56,054 nucleotides of DNA, from the NCBI GenBank assembly GCA_009861545.1, contig VXME01000088.1, positions 1-56,054 on the forward strand, given 5' to 3'. Origin of the DNA: Acidobacteriota bacterium (GTDB taxonomy: Bacteria; Acidobacteriota; Vicinamibacteria; Vicinamibacterales; UBA8438). This document shows, piece by piece, positions 16,363-24,742 of this stretch. The translations under genes and the position numbers were made by a program. Below the pieces are notes generated by a model. The model made no database searches, was not told where the DNA came from, and worked only from the letters and a program-made list of their open reading frames with translations. How positions within the stretch are numbered: position 1 is the stretch's first letter; every line of letters starts with the position of its first letter.

Positions 16363-17823
16363 TCAGTTGCCGTTCGCTTCCTGGGTCGGCGGCGTGCCGA
16401 TCGCCTCGAGCACCTCGCTGGTCAGGCTCCAGCGGTCGAAACCCTGGCGCCCGTAGTCGAGCCCGCGCCGCACGATGACGAGGTCGTGCGTCGGCACGAT
16501 GACCACGTACTGCCCGCGGTTGCCGGAGGTCGAGTACGCGGACTTCGGCACGTCGGTGCGCCCGTCCGGCACCAGCCAGAACTGCCCGCCGTAGAAGTTG
16601 CCGGTCGCGGCGGTTGCGGGGGCCGGGGTGCGGACGAAGTCGATCCAGTCCTCGGAGACGAGCCGCTCGCCGTTCCAGACGCCGCCCTGCAGGTAGAGCA
16701 GCCCGAAGCGGGCCAGGTCGCGCGCGTTCGTGTAGACCTGGCTGCTCAGGATGAAATCGCCGAAGCGGTCCGTGCTGACCAGCGTGTTGCGCATCCCGAT
16801 CTTGTCCAGCAGCCGCCGCCGCGGAAACTCGCGGTAGGCCATGTCGCTGCCCAGGGCGCGCTTCATGGCATAGACGCCGAGCAGCGTGTCGTAGTTCTCG
16901 TAGTCCCAGTTGGTCCCGGGCTCGCGGATGGCGCCGCGGCTGCGCGCGCCGATCACCGAGCTGGTCCCGGCCCAGTACGACAGCCCCGACCCGATGGCGT
17001 ACTCGCGCCCGGAGTTGTCGACCGGCTCCAGACCGCTCGACATGTTGAGCACGTGCCGGAGGGTGATCTCCGAGCGGGGATCCTGGTCCGGCGCCGCCGC
17101 CGCGGGGAAGAAGTCGTAGCCGAGCGGCGCGTCGAGCTTCAGCTTCCCTTCGTCGACCAGCATCCCCATCAGCGTCGAGGCGATGCTCTTGGCCGTCGAC
17201 CAGGTCCGCGTCCGCGTCGTCATGTCGAAGCCCGGCGCGTAGCGCTCGTGGATGATCTCGCCCTGGTGGACGACCAGCAGGCTCAGCGTCACCTGCTCGG
17301 GCGACTCGCGGTCGAACGCCCAGTCGGAAGCCGCCTGCAGGGCCGCCGCGTCGACGTGGGCCGGGAGCGGCCGCTGCTCGACCTTGTCGCCATCCGGCCA
17401 GGCGATCCCGGCCGCATCGCCCGCGGGGTACGGCAACTCCAGGATCGGCAGGCCGTCGATGTCGTCCAGCGTCTGGTCGGGCGCGAGGATCACGCAGCCG
17501 ACGCCCTCGCGGAACGCGGCCCGCATCTTCGGCGCGCCGTGCCCGCTGCCGATCACGACCGCCTTGCGCGCGGTGTCGACCACGTAGTCGCCGCCCTCGG
17601 GCGTCCCGACCGGCTCCGGCAGAAAGGCGAGCTCCTGCGCGAAGACCTGCTCGAGCGTCCGGTTCGAGGTGAACAGGCCGTTGCACATGAAGATGGCCTG
17701 CTGCCCCTGGCGGACCATCCGCCGCTGCTGCTCCCAGTAATCGTAGGTTTCCATCTGCTGCGCGCCGGCGACGCCGCCGAACAGCAGCGTGCCCGCGATC
17801 GCCGTGGCCAGAACGTTTCTCAT
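16363..17823 (-). CDS. Exported serine hydrolase, beta-lactamase/PBP-like fold
   Basis: 486 residues. The start at 17823 follows GGAGG by seven bases and opens a signal peptide ending VAGAQ. After about 190 residues of an unassigned N-terminal part comes a class-C beta-lactamase-related domain. It has catalytic WSTAKSIAST (Ser near 209, Lys three further), YENYD as the YxN motif near 308, and NMSSGLEPVDNSG. This family includes esterases, D-aminopeptidases and 6-aminohexanoate hydrolases, so a true beta-lactamase is unlikely. It acts in the periplasm or outside the cell. Confidence 0.85.
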   Translation of the reverse strand: MRNVLATAIAGTLLFGGVAGAQQMETYDYWEQQRRMVRQGQQAIFMCNGLFTSNRTLEQVFAQELAFLPEPVGTPEGGDYVVDTARKAVVIGSGHGAPKMRAAFREGVGCVILAPDQTLDDIDGLPILELPYPAGDAAGIAWPDGDKVEQRPLPAHVDAAALQAASDWAFDRESPEQVTLSLLVVHQGEIIHERYAPGFDMTTRTRTWSTAKSIASTLMGMLVDEGKLKLDAPLGYDFFPAAAAPDQDPRSEITLRHVLNMSSGLEPVDNSGREYAIGSGLSYWAGTSSVIGARSRGAIREPGTNWDYENYDTLLGVYAMKRALGSDMAYREFPRRRLLDKIGMRNTLVSTDRFGDFILSSQVYTNARDLARFGLLYLQGGVWNGERLVSEDWIDFVRTPAPATAATGNFYGGQFWLVPDGRTDVPKSAYSTSGNRGQYVVIVPTHDLVIVRRGLDYGRQGFDRWSLTSEVLEAIGTPPTQEANGN

Positions 17824-18133
17824 CGAAGCCTCCATACAGGCGGCGCCGCGGCGGCCTTGCGGCCGCCGGACCCGCTCGCGTTGCCGGTCCTTCATCGTGC
17901 GTTCGTCCCGCCCATTCTACGCCGTGCCGCCCGGGTGCGTGCATCCGAACGGGGGGCCGTCACCGGCCGGTCTTGCGCAGTGTCTCGCGCAAGGTGAGGA
18001 CCGTGAAACGGCTCGTCGCGCACGTGGCGACAGGTGGGGCGTCCGGTCCTGCGGACCACGCTACCCGGTTGAATGTGCACGTGCCATCAGTTACTCTGAA
18101 TCGCTCCCTGCCCCCCACCCGAAGGAGAGAACG

Positions 18134-19186
18134 ATGCCCCGCCCGGCGGATGCCGAGACCGTCACCTGCGATTCCCCATATGACCAGAGCGCGCGAAGAG
18201 GAGGCGGCGCAGGCGGCGGCCGGCCGGCGTCTTCAATCCGCCCGTCGGCGGAGCCGGAGTTCCCCGGCTGCCGTCCGTTTCGCTTGACGAAGGAGGATGT
18301 CGAGGCATACGAGGGCCGGTTCGAGTATTGGAGCGCCGACACCGAAACCGCCTGGAAGATGTGCGAGCCGACCAGCCGCACGCACGAGCAGCCGTCGCAG
18401 CGGCTCGCCGCCCTGGGCCAGGTGATTGCCGCCGTCCGGGGCGCCCCCATCGAGTGCTACGGCAGCATGGACCTGATCCTGCGCAACGAACGGGGCGAGA
18501 AGTGGCGCATTCTCCAGGCTGACCAGGTGGCGTACCTGTATCCGGGTCGCGCCCGGCTGCCGGTTCACGACCTGGTCATCGGCGAGCACGACCTGCCGGA
18601 CGTCGTGGTCGAGGTGGATCACACCACGGACGTGCGGCGCGGCAAGCTCGGCCTCTACGAAGCGTGGGGCTTCCCGGAGATGTGGGTGGACGTCCCCGAC
18701 CAGACGTCGCCGAGCCGCCCGGCGGGCCGTACGCCCGGGCTGACCATCCACCTGCTCGACGGCGATCGCTTCCGGACAACCAACGTCAGCCGTGCCTTCC
18801 CCGGCTGGACCGCGGCGGAGATCCACACCGCCATGAACGAGCGTCTGCCCTCGGCGGCCACCACCCGGGTCCTCGAGCGCGTCGGCCGGACACTGGGCGC
18901 GCGCGACGGCACCGGCCCCGACGACACGCCGTGGCTGCGCCGGCAGCGTGCCGAAGGGCGTGCGGCGGGACGGAAGGAAGGAATCGCCGAGGGCCGCGCC
19001 CGGCTTCTGAACGTCGTCATTCGGAAGACGCTGGCTTCGCGTGGTATCCCCGCCGGCGACACCACGCTCGACGCTGTCGATCTGGTGAGGCTGACGGACG
19101 AGGACGTTATGGACGCCTTGACGGATTGCCGGGACGTGATGGACTTCCGCGTCCAGTTGAGATCCCGGCACAGCCGAGACGACTGA
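18134..19186 (+). CDS. Uma2-family (DUF820) putative nuclease, long form
   Basis: 350 residues; start at 18134 with AAGGAGAGA upstream. The central part (about 65-240) matches Uma2, a PD-(D/E)xK-fold family: DLPDVVVEVDHTTDVRRGKLGLYEAWGFPEMWVDVPD has the Asp-Glu-Asp and Lys positions of the active site. The C-terminal 100 residues add an RKEGIAEGRARLL helix and a helical tail, as in Uma2 proteins that are longer than the usual 190 residues. Uma2 genes are often multicopy and of unproven function, with transposon-linked or restriction-like roles suggested. A second, short copy lies at 31672-32301. Confidence 0.75.
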   Translation: MPRPADAETVTCDSPYDQSARRGGGAGGGRPASSIRPSAEPEFPGCRPFRLTKEDVEAYEGRFEYWSADTETAWKMCEPTSRTHEQPSQRLAALGQVIAAVRGAPIECYGSMDLILRNERGEKWRILQADQVAYLYPGRARLPVHDLVIGEHDLPDVVVEVDHTTDVRRGKLGLYEAWGFPEMWVDVPDQTSPSRPAGRTPGLTIHLLDGDRFRTTNVSRAFPGWTAAEIHTAMNERLPSAATTRVLERVGRTLGARDGTGPDDTPWLRRQRAEGRAAGRKEGIAEGRARLLNVVIRKTLASRGIPAGDTTLDAVDLVRLTDEDVMDALTDCRDVMDFRVQLRSRHSRDD

Positions 19187-19253
19187 CTGAACGCCCTCCG
19201 GCAGACCGGTTCCCTCCGCGAGCCGATCAGGCGTGGGTGATACAGTAACCACC

Positions 19254-19508
19254 ATGGAAGTCGATCCTAAAGAGCGTCTGCATCGCCTGGTCGACCACCT
19301 GCCGGAAGCAGAGGTCCACGCGGCCGCGCGGTATCTGGAATACCTGAGTGAATGCGGCGACCCGTTGGTCCGAATCGCGACGGCCGCCCCGGAAGAGGAC
19401 GAGGAGTTGAGCGAACGAGGACGCCGATTCCTGGACGAGGGACGGGAGGACCTGGCGGCCGGCCGAACCCACACCTTGGACGAGGTGAAGCGGGAGCTCG
19501 ACCTCTGA
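19254..19508 (+). CDS. Antitoxin of a RelBE/ParDE-like pair
   Basis: 84 residues, strongly acidic: KERLHRLVDHLPEAEVHAAARYLEYL, then an acidic linker and RRFLDEGREDLAAGRTHTLDEVKREL, a tail typical of antitoxins. The ATG at 19254 is preferred, although a GTG at 19233 is possible. Its stop TGA shares bases with the toxin's apparent CTG start (CTGA). The antitoxin would neutralise the toxin by wrapping it with the C-terminal helix, and probably represses the pair. Confidence 0.75.
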   Translation: MEVDPKERLHRLVDHLPEAEVHAAARYLEYLSECGDPLVRIATAAPEEDEELSERGRRFLDEGREDLAAGRTHTLDEVKRELDL

Positions 19509-19759
19509 CCTGGACCGTAGAGTTCTCGAGTCGAGCCGTCCGCGATCTGAAGCAACTGGATCGGCCGACGCGCGCCCGCGTCGTTGACGCCATCGAACGA
19601 CACGCGAGCACCGGTGCCGGCGATATCAAGCGCCTTCGGGACCGTGACGCTGAATGGCGGCTCCGTGTCGGCGACTGGCGCATTCTCATTTCCTATCGAT
19701 TCGGGTTGAGAAAAGTCGAGATTCTCCGAGTCCTGCACCGCAAGGATGCGTATCGCTGA
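19505..19759 (+). CDS. RelE/ParE-type toxin with apparent CTG start
   Basis: 84 residues of the RelE/ParE fold: TWTVEFSSRAVRDLKQLDRPTRARVVDAIE, LRDRDAEWRLRVGDWRILISYRF and VEILRVLHRKDAYR, covering the whole family. RelE toxins cut mRNA on the ribosome; ParE toxins poison gyrase. The ending is RelE-like. No ATG, GTG or TTG lies in frame near the start of homology; the codon just before TWTVEF is CTG, which overlaps the antitoxin stop as CTGA. A rare start would keep toxin below antitoxin. A sequencing error is the alternative. Confidence 0.75.
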   Translation: MTWTVEFSSRAVRDLKQLDRPTRARVVDAIERHASTGAGDIKRLRDRDAEWRLRVGDWRILISYRFGLRKVEILRVLHRKDAYR

Positions 19760-19953
19760 GGCCACGTTCCCGAACGGTCGCCCACCTGCTTCGCGGCTAC
19801 CGCCGCCGACTTTCGGGCACGCCTTCGTAAGGACGCCACTGAGAAACGCCCTTTTCCGGCTGCGCGGAGTTGCCGCCCAAGCTCAGAGCCGATGACGAGA
19901 AGGAATAGGCGTCCGGTCGTTGTCGATTGTGCTGCCGGGTAGCAATGTTGCGA

Positions 19954-20730
19954 TCAATAGTTCGAGTGAAGCAGCTCGACACTCTGCCCACTGAGCCACT
20001 TCAGAAACCTGTCGGGCCTGCTGAATGACGGTGGCGTAGCACTTCGCTCAATCCAGCCGTCGTGCACGGAGAGGCCGCCCCACGACTCGAGAAGTTCCGA
20101 CAAGACTCGATACGCCGGACCGGGTCTCCGGCTGGGACTCTCCGGCCGTGGCCTCCCGACTCGCCGGTTTCCGATGGGCAGACATCTCGAATACCCACCA
20201 CTACGCTCGGGTGCAGCGCGAAGAATCACATCCGAGGGTTCATAAGTTCCCGGGACGCAGCGGGTGTGCGCATTCTCATGCAACCTAGGCCCTGAGACTT
20301 CCCTGGCTCGAAGGACTTCCTTGACAAACATCTGGCCTATGAGGGCGTACAATAGATTGTCGTCTGTGGGGCGTACAGGGCGCAGACCCTCATAGAATGC
20401 GACAAAGTCCCCGGGTTTCATTGCCGCAATCTTCTTCCCGCGTTTCACGTCGTCGCCATAGGTCAGGCACTCGAAATCTGGATCGAGGTGCGTACTCATG
20501 CGCGCGAGTCGTTCAGGCATCCTCGGCCAGCCCGTCAGGGCGGCCTCGAACGCCCGATAAGACGTCTCCATCCCGGAGCGTTGGTTGTTGGCATATTCAG
20601 AAATGGGGACGTACACGAACGACCAGTCGTCCGGGTCTACCGGTGCGTTCCAACCGCCGTACGTTCCGTCAACACCGACGCGAACCAGAAGCCCCGTTAT
20701 CCCGCGTTCATCATGTACCGAGGAAGTCAT
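19954..20730 (-). CDS. Nmad3-like protein (nucleotide modification associated domain 3)
   Basis: 258 residues with the layout I associate with Nmad3: LLVRVGVDGTYGGWNAPVDPD, FVYVPISEYA, the strongly conserved HLDPDFECLTYGD, MKPGDFVAFYEGLRPV, LYALIGQMFV, and a C-terminal WGGLSVHDGWIERSA. The domain was described by comparative genomics near enzymes that modify DNA or nucleotides; its biochemical role is unproven, possibly recognition of modified bases. Start at 20730 with GGGAG upstream. No partner modification enzyme is visible here: the PQQ propeller upstream and the toxin pair downstream look unrelated. The name rests on motif memory, not a search. Confidence 0.6.
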   Translation of the reverse strand: MTSSVHDERGITGLLVRVGVDGTYGGWNAPVDPDDWSFVYVPISEYANNQRSGMETSYRAFEAALTGWPRMPERLARMSTHLDPDFECLTYGDDVKRGKKIAAMKPGDFVAFYEGLRPVRPTDDNLLYALIGQMFVKEVLRAREVSGPRLHENAHTRCVPGTYEPSDVILRAAPERSGGYSRCLPIGNRRVGRPRPESPSRRPGPAYRVLSELLESWGGLSVHDGWIERSATPPSFSRPDRFLKWLSGQSVELLHSNY

Positions 20731-20762
20731 ATCGGCATCGTAGGCACTCCCGGCCAGCCGCG

Positions 20763-22118
20763 TCAGTAGTCCTCGGCCCGTAGCGAGGCGCGGATGATCT
20801 CCCGGTCGTTGCGGTGTACGATGTGGCCGTTCGCGTAGGCGGGATGCGACCAGTTGATCACCCGGGACGCGATGCGGCCGTGCGGCGTCCGGGTGCCGGA
20901 GCTGCCCGTCGGCTCGATCAGCCGCGTGCGGCTCAGCTCGACGTAGCCCGCCGGCGTGAACTGCGCGATCATCAGGAAGCCGTCGTCGTTGTTGACGAAG
21001 TAGCGGTCCTCGTGGCGCACCAGGAACGCGGTGGCCCAGCGCGCCTGCGCGGTCATGTCCGGGCTCATCCACAGCCGTTCGCCGGTCCGTGCGTCGAGCG
21101 CCCGCAGCTCCCCGTAGCTGTCGACCCCGTAGACGTAGTCGCCGATGATGATCGGGGTCGTCACCATCGCGTGGATGGTGTCGGTATCGCCCGGCAGCTC
21201 GCTGCGGCTCTGCCCCTGCCACAGATGGGTCGCGGCCGGCCGGTCCTGGCTGAGCCGCATCATCATCGAGCCGTTGAAGAACTGCGAGACCAGCAGGTAG
21301 TCGCCGCTGCGCACCGGGGTGGCCACCGTCACGCCCATCGACACGTCCCACGGCTGCTCCCAGTAGACCTCGCCGGTCTCCGGGTCGAGCGACGCCAGCG
21401 CAAGAGGATGCCAGACGATCAGTTGGCGGACCCCGCCCGCCTCGTAGATGACCGGCTGCGCGTAGCCCATCTCGGAGCCCGTCTCGATGGCCCGCCAGAT
21501 CTCCTCGCCGGTGTGCTTGTCGAACGCCATGACCAGCGCGTCGGGCTCGCCGCCGACCACCGTGATGAGCCGATCGCCGTCGACCAGCGGCGCGCTGACG
21601 ATGCCCCAGACCGGCACGCTGGTGTCGTACTCGGCGACGTAGTCCTTCTCCCAGAGCACGCGGCCGGTCTCGACGTCGAAGCAGAACAGCCGCCCGGTCC
21701 CGCCGACGACGTAGACGCGGTCTCCGTCTACCGTCGGGGTGGCGCGCGGACCCACGGCATAGGCGACCGACAGCATCCGGTAGCTGGTCTGCCACTCGTG
21801 CGTCCAGAGCACCTCGCCGGTTTCCTCGTCGAGAGCCAGCGCGCGCTCGGTGCCGTCGAGGGTGCGCGACGCCGGATCCTCCATCCAGTCGGTGATGAAG
21901 ATGCGCCCGTCAGCGACGGCCGGACCGGAGTACCCCGACCGGACGGGTGTGCGCCACGCGACGCGCAACTCCGCCGGCAGTTGTTCGACGATGCCGGTCT
22001 CGTTCCAGACCGCGAGGCGGTCCGCGCCGCGCCACTGCGGCCAGTCCTCCGCCGAGACGATCTCGACGGCTGCTGCCGCGATCACCATTGCACCCACGAG
22101 ACTCAGGATCTTGCGCAC
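20763..22118 (-). CDS. Exported PQQ-like beta-propeller protein
   Basis: 451 residues from a GTG at 22118, chosen because GGAGGAG stands six bases before it; an in-frame GTG at 22139 lacks this. A signal peptide (ILSLVGAMVIAAAAVEIVSA) precedes WPQWRG, the typical opening of PQQ-like eight-blade propellers. Blades repeat VDGDRVYVVGGTGRLFCFDVETGRVLWEKDY-like strands. These proteins resemble outer-membrane protein BamB and quinoprotein dehydrogenases; no dehydrogenase Asp or Cys pair is evident, so a structural role is more likely. Periplasmic. It starts a minus-strand run with the WEGDTLVV family upstream. Confidence 0.82.
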   Translation of the reverse strand: MRKILSLVGAMVIAAAAVEIVSAEDWPQWRGADRLAVWNETGIVEQLPAELRVAWRTPVRSGYSGPAVADGRIFITDWMEDPASRTLDGTERALALDEETGEVLWTHEWQTSYRMLSVAYAVGPRATPTVDGDRVYVVGGTGRLFCFDVETGRVLWEKDYVAEYDTSVPVWGIVSAPLVDGDRLITVVGGEPDALVMAFDKHTGEEIWRAIETGSEMGYAQPVIYEAGGVRQLIVWHPLALASLDPETGEVYWEQPWDVSMGVTVATPVRSGDYLLVSQFFNGSMMMRLSQDRPAATHLWQGQSRSELPGDTDTIHAMVTTPIIIGDYVYGVDSYGELRALDARTGERLWMSPDMTAQARWATAFLVRHEDRYFVNNDDGFLMIAQFTPAGYVELSRTRLIEPTGSSGTRTPHGRIASRVINWSHPAYANGHIVHRNDREIIRASLRAEDY

Positions 22119-22203
22119 GGGATCTCCTCCGTCCTCCACGGACCGTGTCGGCGCTGTTGCCTCACCCTACCGGCCGGGCAAGGATGATCCGGTCGCCCGC
22201 GAA

Positions 22204-23328
22204 TCACTTGCGGCCGCCCTCAACCTCGGCCGCCGCGCGGGCGTCCTGCTCGAGAATTCGCGCCCCGCCGAGGATGCCGCGGAACGAGTAGTTCGCTTCG
22301 TGACAGGCGTACTCGTAGACCCGATCGTCCGTGGCCGGCCAGACGTACTCGCCGCTCCAGGGCGCGGTCCAGACCGTCGGGTCGTCGACGGTGAACTCGT
22401 AGAGCAGCGCATCCGGAGCGATGCGCGTGAACCGTTCCACCACGTGCAGGTTGCGCGACGCGCCGCCGAGGGCCGGCGTGTCGTTGAAGTTGGTGGTGTC
22501 GACGACGAGCGTGTCGCCCTCCCATTGGCCCACCGAGTCGCCGAGCCAGCTCCGGATTTCGGGCGGCGCGTGCTCCTGGTTCATCCGCACGATGCGCGCG
22601 TCGTGCACCATCTCGACGTGGATCAGCACGTGGTGCTCGGTCTGCACGATCTTCTTCAGGTTGTTGTAGAGCACGGGCAGCATCGGCGGACCACCCACCG
22701 ATCCGAACCCGAGAAGGCAGCGCTCGGCGAGCGGACGAATCTCGGGATCGTCGTAGGGGCCGGGCGCGTCCAGATCGTCCTCGAGCCACCAAGCGGTCCC
22801 GCTGTTGGGGCGGAAGAAACGCGCCCGTTGCGCCGCGCGCGCCTGCGCCGCGGCAGTCAGGGGCGGACGACGGCCATCCGGCGGATCGGTGATGATCGAC
22901 GTACGCCACTCACCGTCGATCCGGAAGACACCGGTGCCGCGATCGACCCAGAACGTGTTGTAGCCACCGACGTTGCCAGCCGCGCCGGCCGAGCCGTCAC
23001 CGCCCACAGGCGGCGCCACCTGCTCCGCCTCCTGCTCACCCGTCTCGGCGATACGGGCTTCGCGACGCTCGTCGGACCCGCTCGGCGCGATGCTGTACAG
23101 CGTCCTGAGCGCCCCGGGATCCGACTCGATGAGTGCCGCCTCCTCCGCCGTCAAGGTCCCCCGCGTGCCGAAACGCGGCGGGCGCTGCAGGGGCGTGAGC
23201 GTCGCGGTGTCGTAGGTACCCGACAGGTCGGGCTTGCCGCCCGGCGTGCGCGGAATCCCGTCCTGCCCCGCCGCCGCCGGCAACGCCAGCCCCAGGGCGA
23301 GACACGCAACGACGAATCGACTGGTCAT
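22204..23328 (-). CDS. Secreted WEGDTLVV-family protein, paralogue 1
   Basis: 374 residues. The start at 23328 has GGGAGGAG upstream and gives a signal peptide (FVVACLALGLALPAAAGQ). It begins its mature part with GKPDLSGTYDTATLTPLQRPPRFG and carries WLGDSVGQWEGDTLVVDTTNFN, LHVVERFTRIAPDALLYEFTVDD, and YEYACHEANYSF. These blocks recur in four other genes of this window. I do not recognise a named enzyme; the family is of unknown function and apparently exported. The invariant Asp, Glu and His within GDSxGxWEGDT and ACHExNY would be candidates for a metal or active site. Confidence 0.75.
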   Translation of the reverse strand: MTSRFVVACLALGLALPAAAGQDGIPRTPGGKPDLSGTYDTATLTPLQRPPRFGTRGTLTAEEAALIESDPGALRTLYSIAPSGSDERREARIAETGEQEAEQVAPPVGGDGSAGAAGNVGGYNTFWVDRGTGVFRIDGEWRTSIITDPPDGRRPPLTAAAQARAAQRARFFRPNSGTAWWLEDDLDAPGPYDDPEIRPLAERCLLGFGSVGGPPMLPVLYNNLKKIVQTEHHVLIHVEMVHDARIVRMNQEHAPPEIRSWLGDSVGQWEGDTLVVDTTNFNDTPALGGASRNLHVVERFTRIAPDALLYEFTVDDPTVWTAPWSGEYVWPATDDRVYEYACHEANYSFRGILGGARILEQDARAAAEVEGGRK

Positions 23329-23391
23329 CGTCTCCTCCCGCACTCGAAACGGGCGCACCGCGGACTGCGCGGCGCGCCCCTCCTCCATCCG

Positions 23392-23461
23392 CCGGCGACG
23401 ATTGCCGCCCAACCGGGCCCGGCCAGAGGGTCTACGCCGTTTCGGCGGCGCAGACTCCTAG
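23392..23461 (-). repeat. Dispersed hairpin repeat, copy B
   Basis: On the minus strand: CTAGGAGTCTGCGCCG, CCGAA, CGGCGTAGAC, then CTGGCCGGGCCCGGTTGGGCGGCAATCGTCGCC. It is nearly identical to the copy that closes the contig at 56001-56054. Its CTAG supplies the stop codon of the gene ending at 23458, so the repeat begins inside that stop. Confidence 0.75.
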
Positions 23462-24474
23462 CGGCCGGCCGCCGCGGCCTCGGCCGCCAACTCCTTCTCG
23501 AGCGCCCCGGCCATGATGTTGTAGAGGCCGTAGTTCCCCTCGTGGCAGGCGTACTCGAAGATCGGCTGATCGTTCTTCGTCATCGGGATCCGGTAGGTCC
23601 ACGGCCGGTCCCAGGCGTTCGGATCCTCGACCGTCACGTCGTACAACAACGTCCCCTCGGAAACCCGCGTGAAGCGCTCGACGAGGTTCAACGCCGCGGT
23701 GGTGACGCCGCGGCGGAAGCTGGTCTCGCGCAGGAAGTTCCGGGTCTCGACGACCAGCGTGTCGCCTTCCCAGTGCCCGCGCGAATCGCCCATCCACTGC
23801 CGCAGACCATCCGGCAGATGCGAGCGTCCGTCGAGCGGGATCACGCGCGAGCTGTGGACCATCTCGTTCAGCAGCACGACGTGGTCCTCGGTCTGGAACA
23901 ACTGCACGTTCTGGTTGTAGCCTCCCGGCGTCATCGGCGGCCCGGAGTTGAAGCCGAGGATGCAGCGGACCGCGAACATCCCGGAGCCGAGCGTGTCGAG
24001 GAAGCCGCCGGGGGTCGGCTCGTGGCGATTGACGCCTTCGCGCGCCAGCATCTCCGCGTCCAGCTTCGCCTGCGCGATGTCGTTGAGCGGCGGAACGCGG
24101 CCGCTGGGCGGGTCGATGACCAGCGACGTCTGGTTGGTCGCGGCCACCGTATCTCCCGGATCGAACCAGAACTGGTTGTAGTTGCCCACCCCGTCCGCGG
24201 GCTCGATGGTGTCCCGGATCTCGAAGGCGGCCAGACGGTCGGCCTCGAACTGTGCGGCCTGCTCCTCGGTGAAGAACGCCTGATCCGCCAGATCCTCCGG
24301 CCGCTCGAACGGCGTGAGCGTGCGGAAGTCCCAGACGCCGTTCAGATCCGGAGCGCCCCATGCGGTGCGCGGCGGAGCATCCTCTGCCACGTCCTGGGCG
24401 TGCGCCGCGGGCGCGGGCGCCAAAACCAGGGCGACGACGACCGCGAACGACGACGCGAGCATTCGATTGGCCAC
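23458..24474 (-). CDS. Secreted WEGDTLVV-family protein, paralogue 2
   Basis: 338 residues from GTG 24474 with AAAGGAAGG upstream; signal peptide ends PAAHAQ. Blocks: GAPDLNGVWDFRTLTPFERP, WMGDSRGHWEGDTLVVETRNF, LNLVERFTRVSEGTLLYDVTVEDPNAWDRPWTY, and FEYACHEGNYGLYNIM. It is 130 bases from paralogue 1 but separated from it by hairpin repeat B, and its stop TAG lies within the repeat's CTAG end. Function unknown; probably periplasmic or extracellular. Confidence 0.75.
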   Translation of the reverse strand: MANRMLASSFAVVVALVLAPAPAAHAQDVAEDAPPRTAWGAPDLNGVWDFRTLTPFERPEDLADQAFFTEEQAAQFEADRLAAFEIRDTIEPADGVGNYNQFWFDPGDTVAATNQTSLVIDPPSGRVPPLNDIAQAKLDAEMLAREGVNRHEPTPGGFLDTLGSGMFAVRCILGFNSGPPMTPGGYNQNVQLFQTEDHVVLLNEMVHSSRVIPLDGRSHLPDGLRQWMGDSRGHWEGDTLVVETRNFLRETSFRRGVTTAALNLVERFTRVSEGTLLYDVTVEDPNAWDRPWTYRIPMTKNDQPIFEYACHEGNYGLYNIMAGALEKELAAEAAAAGR

Positions 24475-24516
24475 GGTGGACCTTCCTTTCTGCGACCCGC
24501 CCGAGTCCGGGTCATT

Positions 24517-24631
24517 CGTTTCGCCGAGTCGTGCAATCCTGGCCCGGCAATCGTCGCCGAACGCGACCGCGGCGGTCGCGCCGCAGCTTCCGATCGCCGC
24601 CCAAGCAGGCCTGACCAGAAGTCTACGCCCT
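24517..24631 (-). repeat. Dispersed hairpin repeat, copy C
   Basis: It contains the blocks GTAGACTTCTGGTCAGGCCTG, GGGCGGCGATCG, GGCGACGATTGCCGGGCCAGGATTGCACGACTCGGCGAAACG (minus strand). These match copy A in order, but the first arm CTAGGAGTCTGCGCC is missing and replaced by the duplicated 3' end of the metallo-hydrolase gene. The pair GGCAATCGTCGCC/GGCGACGATTGCC seen between copies B and C shows that the unit itself contains an inverted repeat. Confidence 0.65.
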
Positions 24632-24669
24632 GGTGCTACTGTCCGTCGAAGACGTACTGCACCACCGAC
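24632..24669. repeat. 38-bp direct repeat, outer copy
   Basis: Identical to 24705-24742, 73 bases away. It is a displaced copy of the last codons and stop of the MBL-fold gene, lying just beyond that gene and abutting hairpin repeat C. Confidence 0.85.
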
Positions 24670-24704
24670 GACTCGGTGACGTCCTCGATGGGCGACGCCG
24701 AGCG

Positions 24705-24742
24705 GGTGCTACTGTCCGTCGAAGACGTACTGCACCACCGAC
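24705..24742. repeat. 38-bp direct repeat, inner copy (3' end of MBL gene)
   Basis: This copy encodes the true C-terminus VVQYVFDGQ and stop of the metallo-beta-lactamase-fold gene. Its duplicate at 24632-24669 is not in a useful frame. Confidence 0.85.

Noticed and set aside
16363-17823. Antibiotic-resistance beta-lactamase
   Set aside because: The SxxK and YxN motifs are shared by many esterases and peptidases, and the protein has a long extra N-terminal part; resistance cannot be inferred.
20731-21795. N-terminal extension of the Nmad3-like frame
   Set aside because: The extension overlaps the PQQ-propeller gene in another frame and is Arg/Gly-rich; the real start at 20730 has a ribosome site.
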